Positions 28,916-40,884 of a stretch of 64,000 bases of DNA are shown one piece after another; the first letter of the stretch is position 1; every line of letters starts with the position of its first letter. The DNA comes from Schistosoma mansoni. Taxonomy: Eukaryota > Platyhelminthes > Trematoda > Strigeidida > Schistosomatidae. The translations under genes were made by a program, and so were the position numbers. Under the pieces are notes generated by a model, which saw only the letters and a list, made by a program, of their open reading frames with translations, made no database searches and was not told the origin of the DNA. Location of the stretch: contig NC_031497.1 of assembly GCF_000237925.1 (NCBI RefSeq), positions 24,590,178 through 24,654,177 on the forward strand. Direction: 5' to 3'.

Positions 28916-30436
28916 ATAATTGAAAGAGTAGTTATGAAACGAAACCAAAATTAGTCTACATCAGTCACATTTCGAGGACTTGAAGCTGATTGGTTTGAGT
29001 TAATCCTGACAACAAGAGTCTTCTAGATGACCCATCCTCCTCTTGAATACATCAACATATAGAGCTCTACTCCCGCTTTGTGTGGAACAACCTCACTAAT
29101 TTGCAGTTCTATAAGAAGGTAAACAGAGCCGATGACTAATTAATTTCGGGCCCGTGAAGACTTGTTCAGTCTCCTCCTGAGCCTACTGTTTTGAAACGCA
29201 GTAAAAATAAGTATGCTCCCCACATAAAACTATTGTGAAATAGTCAAAGGATCGTAAGTCAGCCCCATTCTTCATTCACGACAAGGTATTGATCAGTCTC
29301 TCTCCATACGGCAGCTTTGAATTTCTATGAACCGAATAAAATGCTTCTCTGTGAACCTTAATCTACAGCTCATCGAATTTTATCAGACGGAGGCTTGACA
29401 TCTGCGTGTAACATTCCAGCTTTGGTAGAACAAAATTTGTACACAGTCTCCAATGCCTTAACATCTACGTAGTTGGTGGTTTAGTGTATCTAAATACAAA
29501 ACGAATATTGCCGACCTCCAGAATGAACCTTAGAGGACTTTACTAAGCACTTTCAGAAGGATAATTTGGATTTGACAAGAACTCTTTGTGCTCGTACTAT
29601 GGAATAACCGTTTACCCATGGAAGTAAGTTCATTCTGATTCCAATATCGTTTAACCATCCAGCTCAGAGAACAAACCAACATCAAAATCACCCACCTGAG
29701 CTACAAATCTTCTCCACCATCTCAATATCGTTTAACTTGTAGCAGTAAATAAATCCCTAAAATCAATAGCTCTGTAAGTCTTCGGTAGTTGATGCTGACC
29801 ACATTAGTTTTAATGAGCTCGACTAGCTGAAGGCACTTTGCCTCTCGTTGGCACCAGATCACCAGATCCTCAATACCTATCAATCAGTGAAATGGTTCAT
29901 GCATATCAGATAGCGTAGTCGCGATCTATACACATTAACTTTCAATGCCCGCATTTATCTCGTAAATAGCCCCATCGATAGGATGGATTCTATTTTCTGT
30001 ACACGGCAAGGTAATGTAATAAGCTGACCACTGTTTCAATGTAATCCAGGTCATATAGTCATGAAACGGTTTGACTTCATCGTAGGATCACAGAAGCGGT
30101 TAGTTCACTGAATTTTACCTCAAACCAATCAATATCCACACCTTTGTTGTATAGAGTGTTTTCTAGGTCCCTTCTGAAGTCAACAAAGGCAACGTCTATT
30201 GACAACTCTTAGTTTTTGAAGGCGCAGTACCTACTAAGACACTAATAAGGTTGTAAGACATGAATAATCAGTTACTAAACCGTAATTGTTATTAGAAGTA
30301 GGTTTTTGTCCGGATACTAAAATGGTTCACTTCTTTAGGTTATCAGAGAAGCTCTAGGGTTTCACCTGAGTGATTTCACTATTCTCGACCCTATAAGTAT
30401 GAACAAATTATGTCGAAGTAAATATTGATATTAGTA
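28916..30436 (-). other. Unrecognised, repeat-derived DNA with possible RTE relic
   Basis: The minus strand near 30130-30215 reads FVDFRRDLENTLYNKGVDID across a shift, weakly like the RT block of RTE or CR1 elements. The inverted-repeat element seen at 17968-18084 has a half copy at 29640-29730 (ccatccagctcagagaac). Nothing else is recognised. Confidence 0.3.
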
Positions 30437-31944
30437 TCACTTCCTTGATCTATCTACAAAATAATAAACAGGAAAGAACTTGCTCCGACCCAGATTAGGT
30501 CCCTGACACGACTGGCTATGTGGCTTAACCTTGAGGCTAGAAGTGCGTAAATCTGAAGGCAGACTGACGGCCTTGGGTAGAGAGAGAAAAATTACTCTGT
30601 CACCTGATGGGTTGAGAGAAGGTGAGTCAAGTGGAACAGTACTCGATTTATTCCTGAGTCTCGGTCCCCAGTTCATATTAGTGTAAAAAGATACATGAAT
30701 AAATAGATTACTGACATGACTATAACGCGCAAACAATTGGAAAAATGTTTTATGTTCAATTTGGGCATTTGAATAGGAAAATAAAGTGCCAACGGTTACG
30801 TCTAGATTACAATAGCTTTGGAACTGAAAAGGGTATGGTTGTGAACCACACATCAAACGCAAGCTTATGGTTTAAAGAATAAACTAGGGACAAAACTAAA
30901 TGTCAGTATTTTGCAAACTTTTAATTGAGCGAAATGACGCCCTCAAAAATAATTTCCATTGTCTACCATGGCGTTTTTAGTTCTCTGTTCACACCAATTA
31001 CGAGCATGACAGAAGAATTCAACTAGTCCGAAAACGCAGGCCAGTGAGCCGACTGAAGGTTCAACACACAAGCTTCTGAAGTGAACAGTATTCTCATCAA
31101 CGAAGAAATCAGAGTTCTGGACTTCGTAATAGTAGTTAGATCCATTTTGGAGGTGAAAATCCCTCCATGCATACATTTGTGATTTCTTCCTTACGTTTTC
31201 TTTATTTGTATGTATTGTTAACTTTTTTGATGCTAATTAAGACTGTAACGTTTAATTTTCTTGGTTTTACTATTGTTTTTTATTGAGTTTCTATGTTCCT
31301 TACTGAACTGTATCTAGTTTGTTTTAATTGCTATTATTCTGGCGGCTGCCATATTGACTGCTCGCTCTTTGATTGTGCGGTTTGATTTTGACAGGGATCG
31401 TGCATTTTTGGTTGTAATTTGGAGCTTTTTTGGTCATTTACTAAACCCTTAAGGTCCACCTCTCGGTTGAAGTCTAGCACCGGCAGAATTATTATAATTA
31501 AGCGTGATGCAAGGAAGACATGGTTCTTGTCAAACGACAGGTGATTCATCATAGAAAAGGCACTACACAACAAGTGCAATCATATAATAAAGTGTGATAG
31601 CATCAGGCTTCAAACTCGTCTGATGGAACTTTCGGAAAGAAACGACGGACTCTTATATGACTTCACACAGAAGGACGGATATATTACACAGAATATTTTT
31701 GGCCCAAATCCACTAACAACAAATGAACTCCACGACGAGGTTGCTAGGCCGCTGATCCAAGAACCCCGGCTCACTTACTGTCGTTTTGCTCTGTTTTTGT
31801 ACACTGACTGTTACCCTATCCTTTTTCATGGTGCCTGAGTGTAGCGCGGTATGAGCCTTTGTTGCTGATGAGTACCCCTCGTTTTATCGGTGGAAGAAAA
31901 CGGAATGTTGGTGAATAGGTCTTCAATTTGATTGTGGAACAGAA
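30437..31944. other. No gene recognised
   Basis: A 141-codon minus-strand frame (30437-30862) and several shorter ones have no recognisable motif and no splice-supported context. Probably non-coding. Confidence 0.35.
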
Positions 31945-32130
31945 TGGTTGGAGCGCGAGCTTCACTTTTTTAAGTACTTAGAGTTTTTCAACATTCGATA
32001 TAAAGTGATAGGAAATGTAATACCTATACAAAATAAGGAGGTGAGTGAATACTTCAGCTCTAATGTTTTGACACTACTAAGATGTTTGCAGTCAACTCTC
32101 AACCAATTAACCTCAGGTCGTTCAAGCACC
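31945..32130 (+). repeat. Interspersed repeat W, copy 1
   Basis: Matches the reverse complement of 57925-58110 over most of its length: acattcgatataaagtgata against acattcaatataagataata, aaggaggtgagtgaatactt against aaggaagtgaatgaatactt, then tcaactct-aaccaa. Class unknown. Confidence 0.55.
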
Positions 32131-32533
32131 CTGGAATCACAGGAATTTTGAGGAGCTTCAACTTATCCAAATCTAATAGTTTATTTGAAATTTAATCCAT
32201 ATCCTTAAAGGAGCTGACAAATTTTTTTTGATTCCTACTCAATATTCTCACTAACGGTTTGTTAGTTGCTTACTTACTACTTTTTGATTGGGAAAAGATG
32301 CAGTCATACCCGTGTACACAGCGACAAGTTGTGGTCTTTCAGTAGGAGGTCGATTTCCTTGTATCTGTGCTAGCAGTCTAGAAGTGATCATAAAAGAATC
32401 CTTTTTAGAAACAATATACTCATTGAAGCCATGCTAACTGAATTACAACATGACTTTCCTTTGCGCAGATCATATGATGCAAACCTGCTTACTGTGTTGA
32501 GTAGTGTGATGTCTGTGTGTAACAATGATTGTG

Positions 32534-32699
32534 TGGTGTTTGTATGAACTTGTGATTCCTTTGTACCTAATGACTAAGTGATTTATAATTCCGAGTACAA
32601 TACGTTCGTTTGTGCTCAACTAGTTCTGTTTGGTATATATTGGTCTATTTCGGAGATTCCTGGTACGTATAGTAATTCAAATACTTCTAAATATCTCAT
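32534..32699 (+). repeat. 5' LTR of the Ty3/gypsy element
   Basis: TG...CA ends. Shares tacaatacgttcgtttgtgc and aattcaaatacttctaaat with the 3' LTR at the same internal offsets. Confidence 0.75.
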
Positions 32700-33239
32700 C
32701 AGAGTCACGATGTAGCGTGTGAGGGAATAGTTAGACATACATTGAAATTCTGAAGATTTTGGGGATTATTTGGAAAGGTTCATAGTCTGGAGCATGACTA
32801 GGAAAGATATTAGGAATGTCAAAATTGTGACACTTCTCCTCACATTTATTGGAAAAGAAACCTACAGTTTACTATAAGCGTCGACACTTCCAGAAAGGCC
32901 TATCTCTTTTCCGTATGCAACTCTTATGGAACTACTGTTAAATCATGTAGAGTGCACCAGTTTTCAATGTCATGAGAGAGTGAAATTTCATAAGATGATT
33001 CATTAGAATAACCTTAAGGTTATGGAATTTATCCTTGAATTGAAAAAACAAGTTGCCAAATGTGATTGCCGTGATCAGCTTCATGTGCAGTTGCGTAATT
33101 AGGGATTAGCATACCGGGTCTGAAAAGGGAGTTGTTAAGAATCCCGAACTGTTCCTTCCAGATGCTAGAGCTGCACTTATCAACTATTAAAACAGTGAAT
33201 GTGTAAAATTATTATCTACTTTGTTATCAGCAATGCTTT

Positions 33240-33985
33240 GATAATAGACCTAATTCTAAAATTGTAGACTTGCCATGATGTTGTTGTAGCAAGCGATACA
33301 TAAATGACACGTATTGGAGATGACGGGGAAGCCAACTCGCTATGAGCAAGCATTAATCAATATTTATAGTCAGACAAAAATGAATGGCAGACATATGATG
33401 AATAAGATACGAAGTGTGCATACACATACGCTCATATAAAAAAATATTCGAGGTTAATAAGCGAATAATCAACAAGATAAAAAAATATGACTCAGAATGT
33501 ATGAGTGGATTAGCTTGTCCAGAAACTAGAATAAGCTATGTAGGTGTAATATAGTACACGACGTTACACTACTTCCCACAGTGTGATTGCCTTATCTATA
33601 AGGTCTTGTATGGAAGTCACATCATTGTCTACACTGACTTGTCTTATCGTAATAACCACCAATATATTGTGGAGAACACATTTAGATAGAGATAGAACAA
33701 TATATTTAATATGAATAAAAGAGATAAGTTACAACAGAATGACCACGCCTGCAAGGCTGAGCCATGCCATCCAATTAATTTAATGGTCTCACGTTCTCCA
33801 TAGTTAACCTTCTTTTCGTGTCACTTGTTGAATGTAGGTATTTTCAGTAGTTATATTCCCTGCTTCAAAGGTCGTGTGGTTACCGTCCAATCTTACCATA
33901 AATGAACATGATATCCAGTCAGTGAAAATTTTCTAATAATTTGCTCAGTCGTCATGGTGCAATTTAATCTCAGGGTTAATCAAAA
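33240..33985. repeat. Insertion within the gag-protease region, including repeat V copy 2
   Basis: Separates gag-like from protease-like sequence. The part 33376-33580 matches repeat V at 17385-17590. The rest is not recognised. Boundaries are approximate. Confidence 0.4.
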
Positions 33986-35763
33986 TCGTGTTGTTTAATA
34001 TTGATTACTATTCTCCTAAAAATATGATAAGTGATTCAGCAAGGAATCGTAGAGAAAACCACATAAATGAGAGCAAGCTTGGTGAGTGTTTATGTTGTTG
34101 CAAATTTTATTCTCGTAATTCATGTGGCATCCGTGATTCTAAATGTTTTAAATTTGGAAAGAAAAGACACATTCAGTCAGTATGCAAAACTACTGTTCAT
34201 TTTGCTTTCGAATAGTACTAAACCTTGTACTCTAGATCCCGTTAATTCGGGTGCTCCTAATGATCATTTATCTTTATCCATCATTTTGAAAGGTAATATT
34301 CATATTCAAAAACGATTATATACATCCCTTGGTTCATTTCATGATTTTATTGTGGACACAGGCAGTAAAGAATCCATTATTTCATTCAAGAACACGAAAT
34401 CTTTAGATCCTAAAGTTGTGGTAAAACCCACTGAAGTCTCAGTATATGGGATTACTGGGCACAAACTTCCTATACGAGGATTCTGTGAATTGCTAATAAG
34501 AAATGATGATTCTTCATACATGTCTTGTGAGTTTTCAGCTAGTGAAACAGAACTGTTAATACTGGGATTGAGAAACTTGAAAAGGCTTAATGTGGAGTTG
34601 TCTTTATTAGTTTTTGAGGAAAATTCTGATGCATTGTTTAAAGATTTGACACCTGTGTGTGCTAAGTGTAGTGGAGGTATGAAAATTCAGTCCATAATAC
34701 GTCAGGCACATGGCGATCCAGTCTTTCTTGAAAGATGAATAATTCCTTATGGTCTCCCAGAACCAGTACATAAGACATTGAACGCTTTGGATGCGAATAG
34801 TATAACTGAGTCGACTCAATCTTGAACATGGGGTACTCTTGTTTTTACTCCATTCAAATCAAACGACAAGGACCTTGGGATCTCTAATGACTACATATTA
34901 ACACTGAACTCCCGTCTGTTGAAGCAAACGTAAACGACGGTGGAGGCTGAAGACATTCCGGACCGACTTCATGGTTCTAAGGTGTTCTCTAAAGTTGAAT
35001 TAAAAGGTGCTTCCCTCATATCACCTTAGATCAATCTTGATCTATTTTGACGACACTTAACACTTCTTTTGGTCTGTTCAAGTACAACTTCTTCCCATTT
35101 GGTCTAAGTTGTTCTCCAGCCATATATCAGAAAGTGATGAATAAGGTAGTCAATGATCCTGAAAGTATTGAGGTTCATCAAGACGATCTCATCGTTCATG
35201 GTTCTGATAAGGTGGTTCATGACCAAAGACTTGTTGCTTTATTGCGTCGCTTAATTGAGAATAATATTACAGTGAATCCCAATAAGTGTTCATTTTGTGT
35301 ATCTAGTTTCGAGTGTCTTGAATACCTAGCTGATGGTAATAGTTTTAGACCAGATATCAAACGACTAGCTCCACTGACAAATGCACCATCTCCAAAAAAT
35401 CTTACAGAACTATGTTCACTAGTGGGTGCTCTGCGATAATATACCCGTTCCATTCCTAGTATTTCTTGTCGTGCTAATTGTTCATTTCAAATCTTGACAT
35501 CGAAATCATTTAAATGGGATAACGAACAAGAGTAATGTTTACTCAGTCTACCAAAGTTTCTTCAAATTGATTCTGTTCTTCGAACTAACTCACGTAGTAT
35601 ACACTTTGTACTTGGTACTGATGGATCACCTGTGGGTACTGGTTCAGTTTGGGAGCGGGAAGGTAGACCAGTTATCTGTGTTTCACGCAAACTTACTTTT
35701 ACTAGACAAGGTTATCCACAAAATCATCAAGGAGCAATAGCTCTGTTTTGAATCATCAGAGTG

Positions 35764-35787
35764 GGATCCCCGGGTACCGAGCTCGAA
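35764..35787. other. Cloning-vector polylinker-like 24-mer
   Basis: Contiguous recognition sites BamHI (GGATCC), SmaI (CCCGGG), KpnI (GGTACC) and SacI (GAGCTC), followed by GAA. This is the order and spacing of the pUC18/19 polylinker next to its EcoRI site. It lies inside the RNase H region of the Ty3/gypsy relic. Almost certainly a cloning or assembly artefact, not biology. Confidence 0.9.
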
Positions 35788-36355
35788 ATCCACTATTGTT
35801 ACTGATTATGAAGCTTTGAAGTACATTTATCATCCTGAAAAATCCTTAGCACGTATGGAGTATTAATTTGAGCGTCTATAACTACACGGTTCAGCACAAG
35901 AGTGCCAAAGAAATCCAACACGTTGACTACATTTCTCGACAATCATTACAAGATGGATCTGTTAATACTTCAGATGTTTGTTGGTGCAACTTTTACAAGA
36001 CTTCTAGATCTCATTAGAGAAACTTGTAGATACTTTGGATGTATACCCAGTGCTACACGGAAAGGTTGGAATGCTAATCTCGAACGTATATTTCCTGTCT
36101 ATCTTTCAAAGTAGAATGAGTTATCCACTACTCCTGATGGTATTTTATGCAGTAGTATTGTTGTAGTAGTGTTGTTATTCCTCCTTCATCACGTGAATCT
36201 ATCCTTGAAAATCTTCATAGTGTACATTTAGGTGTTGGTAAAATGAAGTTCTTGGCATGGCTTACATATTGGTGGCCGGATACAAATGCAGATATATTTC
36301 GTGCAGCAAACAATCGTGGAAAATGTCATAAGTTGAAAAGTCAGTCATCGAAGTG

Positions 36356-39300
36356 GATTTATTATTATTATTATTATTAATGGCTTTATTCAATATTATA
36401 ATCTGGTACAATATAAAATTCTCAGCACGAGTTATTTCAACAAGTTTTTTTTACCAAAAAAAGAAACAAAACAAACAAAAAACAAAAACAGAATAGAAAT
36501 AAAATGAAAAAAAGTTTAGGAAAATCTGAGTTTATACAAATTATCGAATTTGAGACATGCTTAAGAATACAGGTTATTTACTAGGTCAACTCTAACAGCC
36601 TGTTCGTCACAAAGTAAATTTGCAGGGTAAGGTATTACAGAACTTTTATAGATTTGCTTGCGTGCATGGATTTTAATGTATTTACGTCTCGTTCTGCCAG
36701 AAGATATACAAGGAGAAAGATATGAATGAAGCGGATGGTTAGTATCTGATAAGATAACACCTGCCAAGAGTTTGCAAGACTTAAGATGTCTATCCACAAG
36801 CATATTAACAATGACTTCAAAAGATTCACCACATACCTTGCAAACTGCCTTCAGCACTCTACGCAAAATAGCAAAGTCTTTTCTCAAAAGCCCGGGAAAG
36901 AATAATGGAGAACAATATAAAATAAAAGGTAATATGCAGGAATTTACAAATTGTAAGAGTAAATGACGAGTAATCCCAAAAGCATGCAGCCTCTTTATGT
37001 AGTATGTCAAACGGTAAACTTTTTTCGATAACAGTAAAACATGAGAAGACCAAGAAAGATCAGAGGAAAAAGTAGCACCAAGATATTTGACCTTCGACAC
37101 TGTGTTTATTAAGGAGTCTCCAATGGCACAAGCATTATGGGATCCCAACATAGAGTATAGGTTCTGTCCATGTCTCAAGCTAAAGTTAACAGCTTGACAT
37201 TTAGATGGATTGAGTAAGAGACCATTACCAACAGACCACCTTTCAATACGAGATAAAAACTCATTCATTTCTATAGGATGTAAGGAGGTAGAAATTGGCA
37301 TACATACTGTGAGGTCGTCCGCATATTTTACAAAAGTGTTTTCTGTGGAAGATGGCAGATCATGCAAAAAGAAAGAGAAGAGCAGAGGTGAAAGAACAGC
37401 TCCTTGTGGCACACCTACAGTAGACAGTAGAGATGTTGAACATTTTCCTTCAAATACAGTGTACTGTTCTCTTCTAGAAAGGTAGGAACGTAGCCAATTG
37501 GTTATCCAGCTGTCAGTGTCGATGCTGATCAGCTTGTTAAGTAAGAGGTGTCTTGGAATAGAATCAAAAGCAGAAGTAAGGTCCAGGAAAGCGCATCTAA
37601 CATACTTCTTACCCTTTTCCAACCCGAACACTATATTGTGATGAAGAACAGCAACGGCATCTAATGTGCTTCTTTTGCATTTGTAAGCAAACTGAAATGG
37701 ATCACAGTGCTCTTTTATTGCAGGTTGAAGTGGTTGTATCAGTAATTTTTCCATTATTTTGATGAAAGGTGAGGTTATTGCTATGGGTCTAAGTTTCGCA
37801 TTTTTATCACCAGAAGCTTTCTTAGGTATAAGGATTACCTTTATCTTTCTCCACATTTTCGGTAAGACATTAGTTGAGAAGGATCTGTTAAAGATATTCG
37901 TTAACGGATAACATAAAACATCAGCACATTTTTTAAAAAGGAGGTTTGGGACACCATCAGGTCCTAAACATTGGGATGAATTCAGAGACTGGAGACATTT
38001 CCGGACATCATTTTCAGTGAAACTGGGGACACAATTATTCTTCAAACCCTTGGATATAGGGAGCATGATGTCAGATGACTGATGAATAAAGGACTTATTT
38101 AGGTCACAAACATTTAGCTGGTTATCGCTTCTAGTCTGCCTGTCCCCTGTAATTTCTTTAAAGAGTTTCCACATACTTGGTGAGCTTCTATAAGATAGGA
38201 GTTTTTGAGTGAACACAGAGTTGAGACGTCTAATCTCTTGGTTTATTTGATCATTTAACTTACGAACTTCAATAGTGTTTTTCTCCTTGTACATCCTTTC
38301 TTTTACCCTCCGTAGTCGTTTTAGTTGTGGAGATGTAAGTCGATCAAAACTTAAAAAGAAGGTTTCGGTAGGACAGCAAATATCAAAACAGAATTTAAGA
38401 TAAGAGGTGATAACATCAGTTGTGTTTTCTATTGAGTCATCTGTAAGTACTTCCCAGTTGGTCGTACGAGACATGTTTTTCAGATTTCGTATATTTTCTT
38501 CTGAGTAATTCCTGTATATTACTTTTTTGGTATGGTGTATGTGTGTACTCTTTCCATGTTCACCATATACTTTAGGTAGGACACGAATTATACAGTGATC
38601 CGAACTAGACAATGAAGCACGTTTGCGAGTCACATATGTACCCACATCATCAATGAAAACCAAGTCTAGATGAGCATTCAAACGAGTAGGAAAATCTACT
38701 ACATTTAGGTGACCTAGTGATATAAGGAAGCTACAGTCACATGAATTGAAATCACCACATGCAATTGAAAGTGAATCACTGAAGGCAGTAACGGCGAATT
38801 CAGCAAATTTATCAGCGGAGCCAGATAGCGCAGATGATGTGCAGTCTGGAGTCATGTAGATATTGGTAACATAAATATATTTGTATTTATTCAGGTGTTT
38901 TGGACGGCACCTTAAAGTTAGACAGTCAATAAAGTCGTTTGAAAACTTGAAACAGGCAAAAGTAGATCGACACCAGTTAACGTTTACAAAAGTAGCTACT
39001 CCGCCACCACAAGTCTTTTTATTGTTTGATCGATCCTGACGATAGATATTAAAATCACGTAATGACAATAAGCAATCATCCTGTAAGTCAGTTAACCAAG
39101 ATTCTTGAATTGTGATGACACCACAATTACGATACATGTTTTGACTTAGCAGAAATTGGAGATAGTCCACCTTGTTAATTAGTGATCGACAGTTAGAGTT
39201 AAGTAGCTCGGGAATCGACATTTGATTGATGTTTATTCTCTTTAAAGCATATTGCCAACCACCACGATGTCTCTTATTGTGCTTGTTTGTAATTTTTGCA

Positions 39301-39476
39301 GCGAAAGGACGTAAGCTTTTTATAAACGCGCCTGTATAGGTTATGCGATTAATAGACATAATGATGGGTTAAAACAAATTAAAAAAACCCAGATAACTTG
39401 TTGAAATATTTAGATGGCAGAAACAGGTAGCCCAGGTATTCAAGCAGGCCTCCGATCAGTATCGTCTCAGGACTGA
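36356..39476 (-). mobile_element. LINE-D: intact-looking APE-type LINE inserted in the Ty3/gypsy element
   Basis: The 3' end (left) is an (ATT)n tail (36359-36379 on the plus strand). One long ORF follows, then a short 5' leader. Gypsy integrase continues on both sides. The right boundary is approximate and no target duplication was identified. It is younger than the gypsy element. Confidence 0.85.
36561..39359 (-). CDS. LINE-D ORF, endonuclease and reverse transcriptase, 932 residues, uninterrupted
   Basis: APE endonuclease (about residues 45-275) with LLNSNCRSLINK, ITIQESWLTDL, GGGVATFVN, IACGDFNSCD and SSDHCIIRV, so the usual Asn, Glu, Asp-x-Asn and Ser-Asp-His residues are present. Reverse transcriptase (about 470-760) has LGPDGVPNLLFKK, IKVILIPKK, LRPIAITSPFIKIMEKLL, FLDLTSAFDSIPR, VGVPQGAVLSPLLFSFFLHD and the catalytic KYADDLTV. 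A Cys/His-containing C-terminus (CKVCGE...H) follows. The start is the first ATG of the frame. No ORF1 is seen. It differs clearly from LINE-A, B and C; clade not settled. Confidence 0.88.
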   Translation of the reverse strand: MSINRITYTGAFIKSLRPFAAKITNKHNKRHRGGWQYALKRININQMSIPELLNSNCRSLINKVDYLQFLLSQNMYRNCGVITIQESWLTDLQDDCLLSLRDFNIYRQDRSNNKKTCGGGVATFVNVNWCRSTFACFKFSNDFIDCLTLRCRPKHLNKYKYIYVTNIYMTPDCTSSALSGSADKFAEFAVTAFSDSLSIACGDFNSCDCSFLISLGHLNVVDFPTRLNAHLDLVFIDDVGTYVTRKRASLSSSDHCIIRVLPKVYGEHGKSTHIHHTKKVIYRNYSEENIRNLKNMSRTTNWEVLTDDSIENTTDVITSYLKFCFDICCPTETFFLSFDRLTSPQLKRLRRVKERMYKEKNTIEVRKLNDQINQEIRRLNSVFTQKLLSYRSSPSMWKLFKEITGDRQTRSDNQLNVCDLNKSFIHQSSDIMLPISKGLKNNCVPSFTENDVRKCLQSLNSSQCLGPDGVPNLLFKKCADVLCYPLTNIFNRSFSTNVLPKMWRKIKVILIPKKASGDKNAKLRPIAITSPFIKIMEKLLIQPLQPAIKEHCDPFQFAYKCKRSTLDAVAVLHHNIVFGLEKGKKYVRCAFLDLTSAFDSIPRHLLLNKLISIDTDSWITNWLRSYLSRREQYTVFEGKCSTSLLSTVGVPQGAVLSPLLFSFFLHDLPSSTENTFVKYADDLTVCMPISTSLHPIEMNEFLSRIERWSVGNGLLLNPSKCQAVNFSLRHGQNLYSMLGSHNACAIGDSLINTVSKVKYLGATFSSDLSWSSHVLLLSKKVYRLTYYIKRLHAFGITRHLLLQFVNSCILPFILYCSPLFFPGLLRKDFAILRRVLKAVCKVCGESFEVIVNMLVDRHLKSCKLLAGVILSDTNHPLHSYLSPCISSGRTRRKYIKIHARKQIYKSSVIPYPANLLCDEQAVRVDLVNNLYS

Positions 39477-40263
39477 TGGGGGATTTATGCAGACCATTGT
39501 GGTCCATTTCTTGGCAAATACTATGCACTTGTAGTCATTGATTCTCTTTCTAAGTGGCCTGAAGTTTTTTTCACAACTTCAAATTTTGACTTCACAGTCC
39601 AAGCATTAAGAAGGGTGTTTAGTTGAGAAGGGGTTCCCATGGTGTCAGTGATTGATAATGGCCCTCATTTTGCTGCGGACACAGTCCCTACCTGGTTGAA
39701 TAGTATATGGTACAGACATCTATTCACTGCTTCTAGGCACCCTGGTTCTAATGGTCTGGCAGAAAATTTTGTCAGGACATTGGAAACTGCTATTGATTCT
39801 ATTTCAGCTTCAACATTTAATGAACTGTAGAGGGTAGTAGATATATTTCTACTGCAATATAGAAGTGCTAAAGATTCTGTCACGAAGGAGACTCCATCAA
39901 AGCTATTAAAAGAATACTTCGTTCGAATATGAGGTGTTTAGAGTCTTCGGAAGTTACATATTATCGTGGAAATGATCTCTGACCAGCCACAGGGATTGTG
40001 GTGAGGAATGTCGGGAAATCTATGGTGCGAATTCCGGATATTAATGATTTAAGTACACACAACCGATATGTTGGTTAAATACGATTCCAGGTACCAGGTG
40101 AGTCTGTTCCAATTTCGGTTAATAACTCTAGTACTAATTAGTGCATTTTAGATAATACGAAGTCTTTATCTAATACATAGTCTGACAGACATACAATGAA
40201 CCAAAGGAAAAGACATTTAGTTGATTGCAGAATCTTATATCCAAATTTAAGCTGTGGCGGTTT

Positions 40264-40429
40264 TGGTGTTTATATTAAATAATGATTCTTTTGTACTTGA
40301 TTACGCAGCTGATTTCGAATCCCAACTACAATACGTTCGTTTGTGCTCACCTATTTCTATATGGCTTAGACCGCACTGTTTCGGGAATTCCCAGTTCGTA
40401 TAGCAATTCAAATACTTCTAAATATCTCA
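40264..40429 (+). repeat. 3' LTR of the Ty3/gypsy element, followed by a partial duplication
   Basis: TG...CA ends, 166 bases. About 95 bases of it (40306-40400) recur in worn form at 40455-40550 (aatacaataagtacttttgtgctcaccgatttct...), so part of an LTR is duplicated just outside the element. Confidence 0.7.
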
Positions 40430-40550
40430 GACTGATTTATACTTTATTCCACGATTACAGTGAATTCCAAATACAATAAGTACTTTTGTGCTCACCGATT
40501 TCTATCCAACTTAAATAAGACTGTACTAGGAAATTCAAGTAGGCATATGA

Positions 40551-40884
40551 ATTTGGCCAATTCTGATTACCATAGGTAGCAACAATCCCTCGGTATACTA
40601 CAGTAATTTTGAGCACATGTTTTTAGGATTCACCCAGATCATTCCCCAGATCCGAAAAAATAATTTATTACCTAAAATACAACTCACTGAGTGGAATTGC
40701 TTGGATACATCAGACAATACAGGCACCGAAGTATCGTTTGAACAGTTGGCCCTAAAACTAGCGAAAGCACGATGATAGTTGCGCAGACGAGTGCACTGGA
40801 TAGGATGAAGTAATTGGCTAAAAACCATTAGTTGGTTATCTAATGTAGGGAGCGTTTCAAGCCAAGAGTTGGCGTGAAATGGAA
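40551..40884. other. No gene recognised
   Basis: A spacer between the gypsy relic and the LINE pile-up. One 76-codon minus-strand frame without known content. Confidence 0.4.

Larger units (their letters stand above)
32534..40429 (+). mobile_element. Ty3/gypsy LTR retrotransposon, broken, old, hosting LINE-D
   Basis: The two LTRs are each 166 bases, TG...CA (32534-32699 and 40264-40429), by eye about three-quarters identical, which suggests an old insertion. Parts in order: gag-like region with a degenerate zinc knuckle (32700-34200), aspartic protease with VDTGS (34330-34600), reverse transcriptase (35040-35460), RNase H (35580-35900), and integrase (36180-36355, continued 39477-39950). LINE-D split the integrase later. 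Another insertion of unknown type lies at about 33240-33985. It is broken in many places and has no coding capacity as a whole. No target duplication was found. The lineage within Ty3/gypsy is not settled. Confidence 0.82.

Noticed and set aside
30437-30862. A 141-codon minus-strand frame
   Set aside because: No recognisable domain, no splice context and an unremarkable composition for repeat-derived DNA.
33988-34738. A single-copy host gene with a Cys-rich domain and protease motif
   Set aside because: Zinc knuckle, VDTGS protease and RT follow in Ty3/gypsy order, so it is part of the broken LTR element.
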